NCBI GenBank assembly: GCA_002307175.1
Contig: DBTS01000032.1
Span: forward strand, 1-14,110
DNA from: Rhodocyclaceae bacterium UBA1310
GTDB taxonomy: Bacteria > Pseudomonadota > Gammaproteobacteria > Burkholderiales > Rhodocyclaceae
Length of the DNA stretch: 14,110 bases
Direction of reading: 5' to 3'
Part shown: piece after piece, positions 12,106-14,110 of the stretch
Position numbering within the stretch: position 1 is the stretch's first letter
How the letters are laid out: each line of letters starts with the position of its first letter
Position numbers and translations under genes: made by a program
The notes under the pieces: model-generated
Seen by the model: the letters and a program-made list of their open reading frames with translations, nothing else
Databases searched by the model: none
What the model was told of the DNA's origin: nothing

Positions 12106-14110
12106 ATGTCCGCCAAACCGGGGAACGACGCCCACCAGCACGACCACGATCACGACTGTTGCCACGACCACAAGCTGCCCGCTACGCCGGCTTCCTTGCG
12201 TGCGGTGCTGCTCAATCCGGCTGGCTGCTGCAGTGATTCGGGCTGTGGCTGTGGTGACCGGCCTGTGTCTCTCAAGCCCACCGTGGTGCAGTTCGCGCCT
12301 GCGGGCAGTGTCGCGGGCGCGGTGACCACGCGTATCCGCATTCTGCAAATGGATTGCCCGGTTGAGGAAAACCTGTTGCGCAACCGGCTTGGCAGTATGG
12401 CGGGGGTGGCGAGCCTGGAATTCAATCTGATGCAGCGTGTGCTGACGGTAACGCACGCCCCGGAGATTCTGGAAAGCGTGCTGGGAGCGATCCGCACGCT
12501 GAGTTTCAGCCCCGAAGTGATTGTCGAGGGGGCCGTGCAGGGGGCACCTGCTGTGCCCGCGCAAAACTGGTGGCCGCTGGCGGTGGCGTCTGTTGCCGCC
12601 CTTGGCGCGGAGCTGGCGCATTGGTGTGGACTGGCTGACTGGCTGGTCGGCAGTCTGGCGGTGATCGGGGTGCTGCTGTGTGGCATCACCACCTTCAAAA
12701 AGGGCTGGATCTCGGTGCGCTACGGCAATCTGAACATCAATGCGCTGATGAGTATTGCCGTGACGGGCGCCCTGTTGATCGGGCAATGGCCCGAAGCTGC
12801 AATGGTGATGGTGCTGTTCACGCTGGCCGAGCGTATCGAGGCGCGTTCGCTGGATCGGGCGCGGCGGGCCGTGGGGGATTTGCTGCTGCTGGCGCCGGAG
12901 CAGGCCTGGGTACAGCAGGCCGATGGGAGCTGGCTCGAACTTCCTGCCAAGAGTGTGCAGATCGGCGCACGGGTGCGGGTGCGCCCTGGCGAGCGCCTTG
13001 CCCTGGATGGCCGCATCGTGAGCGGACATTCCACACTGAATCAGGCACCCATTACCGGTGAGAGCCTGCCTGTGGAAAAAAGTGAGGGTGATACGGTGTT
13101 CGCCGGCACCATCAACGAGACGGGCTCCTTTGAATTTGTGGTGACAGCCGCTGCAGCAGATAGCACGCTGGCCCGCATCATTCATGCCATCGAAGCGGCG
13201 CAGGGAGCCAAAGCGCCCATGCAGCGGTTCGTAGACAAATTTGCGCGCATCTATACGCCCCTCGTGCTGCTGTTTGCCGTGGCGGTGGTAGTGTTTCCGC
13301 CCTTGCTGCTGGGCGCGGCATGGCTGACCTGGATTTACAAGGCACTGGTGCTGCTGGTGATTGCCTGTCCGTGTGCGCTGGTGATTTCGACGCCGGTGAC
13401 GATTGTGAGTGGTCTGGCCATGGCAGCGCGTCTGGGGATTCTCGTCAAGGGTGGTGTGTACCTTGAGGAAGGCCGCAAGCTCGCCTGGCTGGCGCTAGAC
13501 AAAACCGGGACGCTGACGCACGGCAAGCCGGCACAAACCGATTTTGCACCGCTCTCCGGTCTCGATCCGGCACAGGTACGGAGCCTTGCGGCAAGTCTGG
13601 CGGCGCGCTCCGATCATCCAGTGTCGCGGGCACTGGCTGAGGCTGCTGCGGGGGATTCTGTTCTCCTGCAGGAGGTTGAGGGGTTTGAGGCTTTGCCTGG
13701 GCGAGGTGTGCTTGGCCGTATTGGTGGCAAGCGCTATGTGCTGGGCAATCACCGCGTGATTCACGAATCCGGTCTCTGTTCCGATGCCCTTGAGGCACGC
13801 CTGGAAATGCTTGAGCAGCAGGGCAAGAGTGTGATCGTGCTGGCCGATGATGCTGGCGTGCACGGCCTGTTTGCCGTGGCGGATACTGTAAAACCAGGCA
13901 GTCGGGCTGCTCTGGAGGAACTGCGCACACTCGGTGTAAAGACCCTCATGCTGACGGGTGACAACGCTCATACGGCAAAGGCGATAGCTGCCCAGGTCGG
14001 GGTGGATGAGGTGCGTGGCGAGCTGTTGCCGGAAGATAAACTGCGCGCCATTGAGGAGCATCTTGCCGGCGGGGCGCTGGTGGGTATGGTGGGCGACGGG
14101 ATCAACGACG
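12106..14110 (+). CDS. P1B-type Zn/Cd/Pb-exporting ATPase (partial, cut by window end)
   Basis: The first 668 residues of a heavy-metal-transporting P-type ATPase (zntA/cadA/pbrA type) that pumps divalent soft metals out across the inner membrane. AGGAG lies 6 nt before the ATG. In order: a His/Asp/Cys-rich tail (10-22), a Cys cluster (C41, C42, C47, C49), an HMA-like domain (about 74-140) with core MDCPVEE (Cys84, no second CxxC cysteine), membrane helices from about 154, actuator motif ITGES (316-320), the membrane metal site Cys-Pro-Cys (421-423), phosphorylation motif DKTGTLT (Asp465), SDHP (His504-Pro505), LTGDN and GDGIND (663-668), where the window ends. CPC and the divergent CadR/PbrR-type regulator point to Zn/Cd/Pb rather than Cu. 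The remaining C-terminal part with the last two helices lies beyond the window. No frameshift is seen. Confidence 0.95.
   Translation, partial: MSAKPGNDAHQHDHDHDCCHDHKLPATPASLRAVLLNPAGCCSDSGCGCGDRPVSLKPTVVQFAPAGSVAGAVTTRIRILQMDCPVEENLLRNRLGSMAGVASLEFNLMQRVLTVTHAPEILESVLGAIRTLSFSPEVIVEGAVQGAPAVPAQNWWPLAVASVAALGAELAHWCGLADWLVGSLAVIGVLLCGITTFKKGWISVRYGNLNINALMSIAVTGALLIGQWPEAAMVMVLFTLAERIEARSLDRARRAVGDLLLLAPEQAWVQQADGSWLELPAKSVQIGARVRVRPGERLALDGRIVSGHSTLNQAPITGESLPVEKSEGDTVFAGTINETGSFEFVVTAAAADSTLARIIHAIEAAQGAKAPMQRFVDKFARIYTPLVLLFAVAVVVFPPLLLGAAWLTWIYKALVLLVIACPCALVISTPVTIVSGLAMAARLGILVKGGVYLEEGRKLAWLALDKTGTLTHGKPAQTDFAPLSGLDPAQVRSLAASLAARSDHPVSRALAEAAAGDSVLLQEVEGFEALPGRGVLGRIGGKRYVLGNHRVIHESGLCSDALEARLEMLEQQGKSVIVLADDAGVHGLFAVADTVKPGSRAALEELRTLGVKTLMLTGDNAHTAKAIAAQVGVDEVRGELLPEDKLRAIEEHLAGGALVGMVGDGIND

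Noticed and set aside
12088..13185. A 365-residue minus-strand open frame
   Set aside because: It is antisense to the P-type ATPase, whose plus-strand frame carries every expected motif without a stop.

Overview
The window looks like ordinary chromosomal DNA from a GC-rich Gram-negative bacterium. A betaproteobacterium, perhaps near Rhodocyclales, is my best guess. This is inferred from the Proteobacteria-type DadA, a CadR/PbrR-type MerR regulator divergent from a Zn/Cd/Pb P-type ATPase, a soluble single-Cache protein beside a chemoreceptor, Sec and lipoprotein signals, and a poly-serine-linked polysaccharide lyase of the kind seen in Cellvibrio-like degraders. No rRNA, tRNA, CRISPR array, transposase, integrase or phage gene was seen.

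Layout, left to right. (1) 118-2383, minus strand: a 538-aa methyl-accepting chemotaxis protein, and upstream of it on the same strand a small secreted single-Cache protein. (2) 2976-3614, plus: an NfsB-like nitroreductase, ending in a strong intrinsic terminator. (3) 4333-6957, plus: a secreted 875-aa family-11 rhamnogalacturonan lyase with two duplicated Fn3-like modules and two serine-rich linkers, followed by a 22-bp perfect palindrome and a strong terminator. (4) 7348-8643, plus: dadA, D-amino acid dehydrogenase, also followed by a terminator. (5) 8798-9739, minus: two small unrecognised lipoproteins. (6) 10323-11363, minus: a three-helix membrane protein and a fused-type tautomerase-superfamily protein 30 bp apart, probably one transcript. 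(7) 11576-12007, minus, and 12106 to the window end, plus: a cadR/pbrR-type MerR regulator divergent from a zntA/cadA/pbrA-type metal-exporting ATPase, with a textbook 19-bp-spacer MerR promoter and dyad between them. The ATPase is cut by the window end inside its GDGIND motif.

How the genes work together: only the metal-resistance pair (regulator, operator, pump) forms a functionally coherent unit. The chemoreceptor and Cache protein may cooperate in sensing, and the membrane protein and tautomerase may be co-transcribed, but both are inferences. The nitroreductase, lyase and dadA look like independent single-gene units, two of them insulated by strong terminators. I found no convincing undescribed multi-gene system. 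The best candidates for a second look are the two lipoproteins with a hairpin over a stop codon, the membrane protein-tautomerase pair, the metal-binding N-terminus of the ATPase and the secreted Cache protein next to the chemoreceptor.
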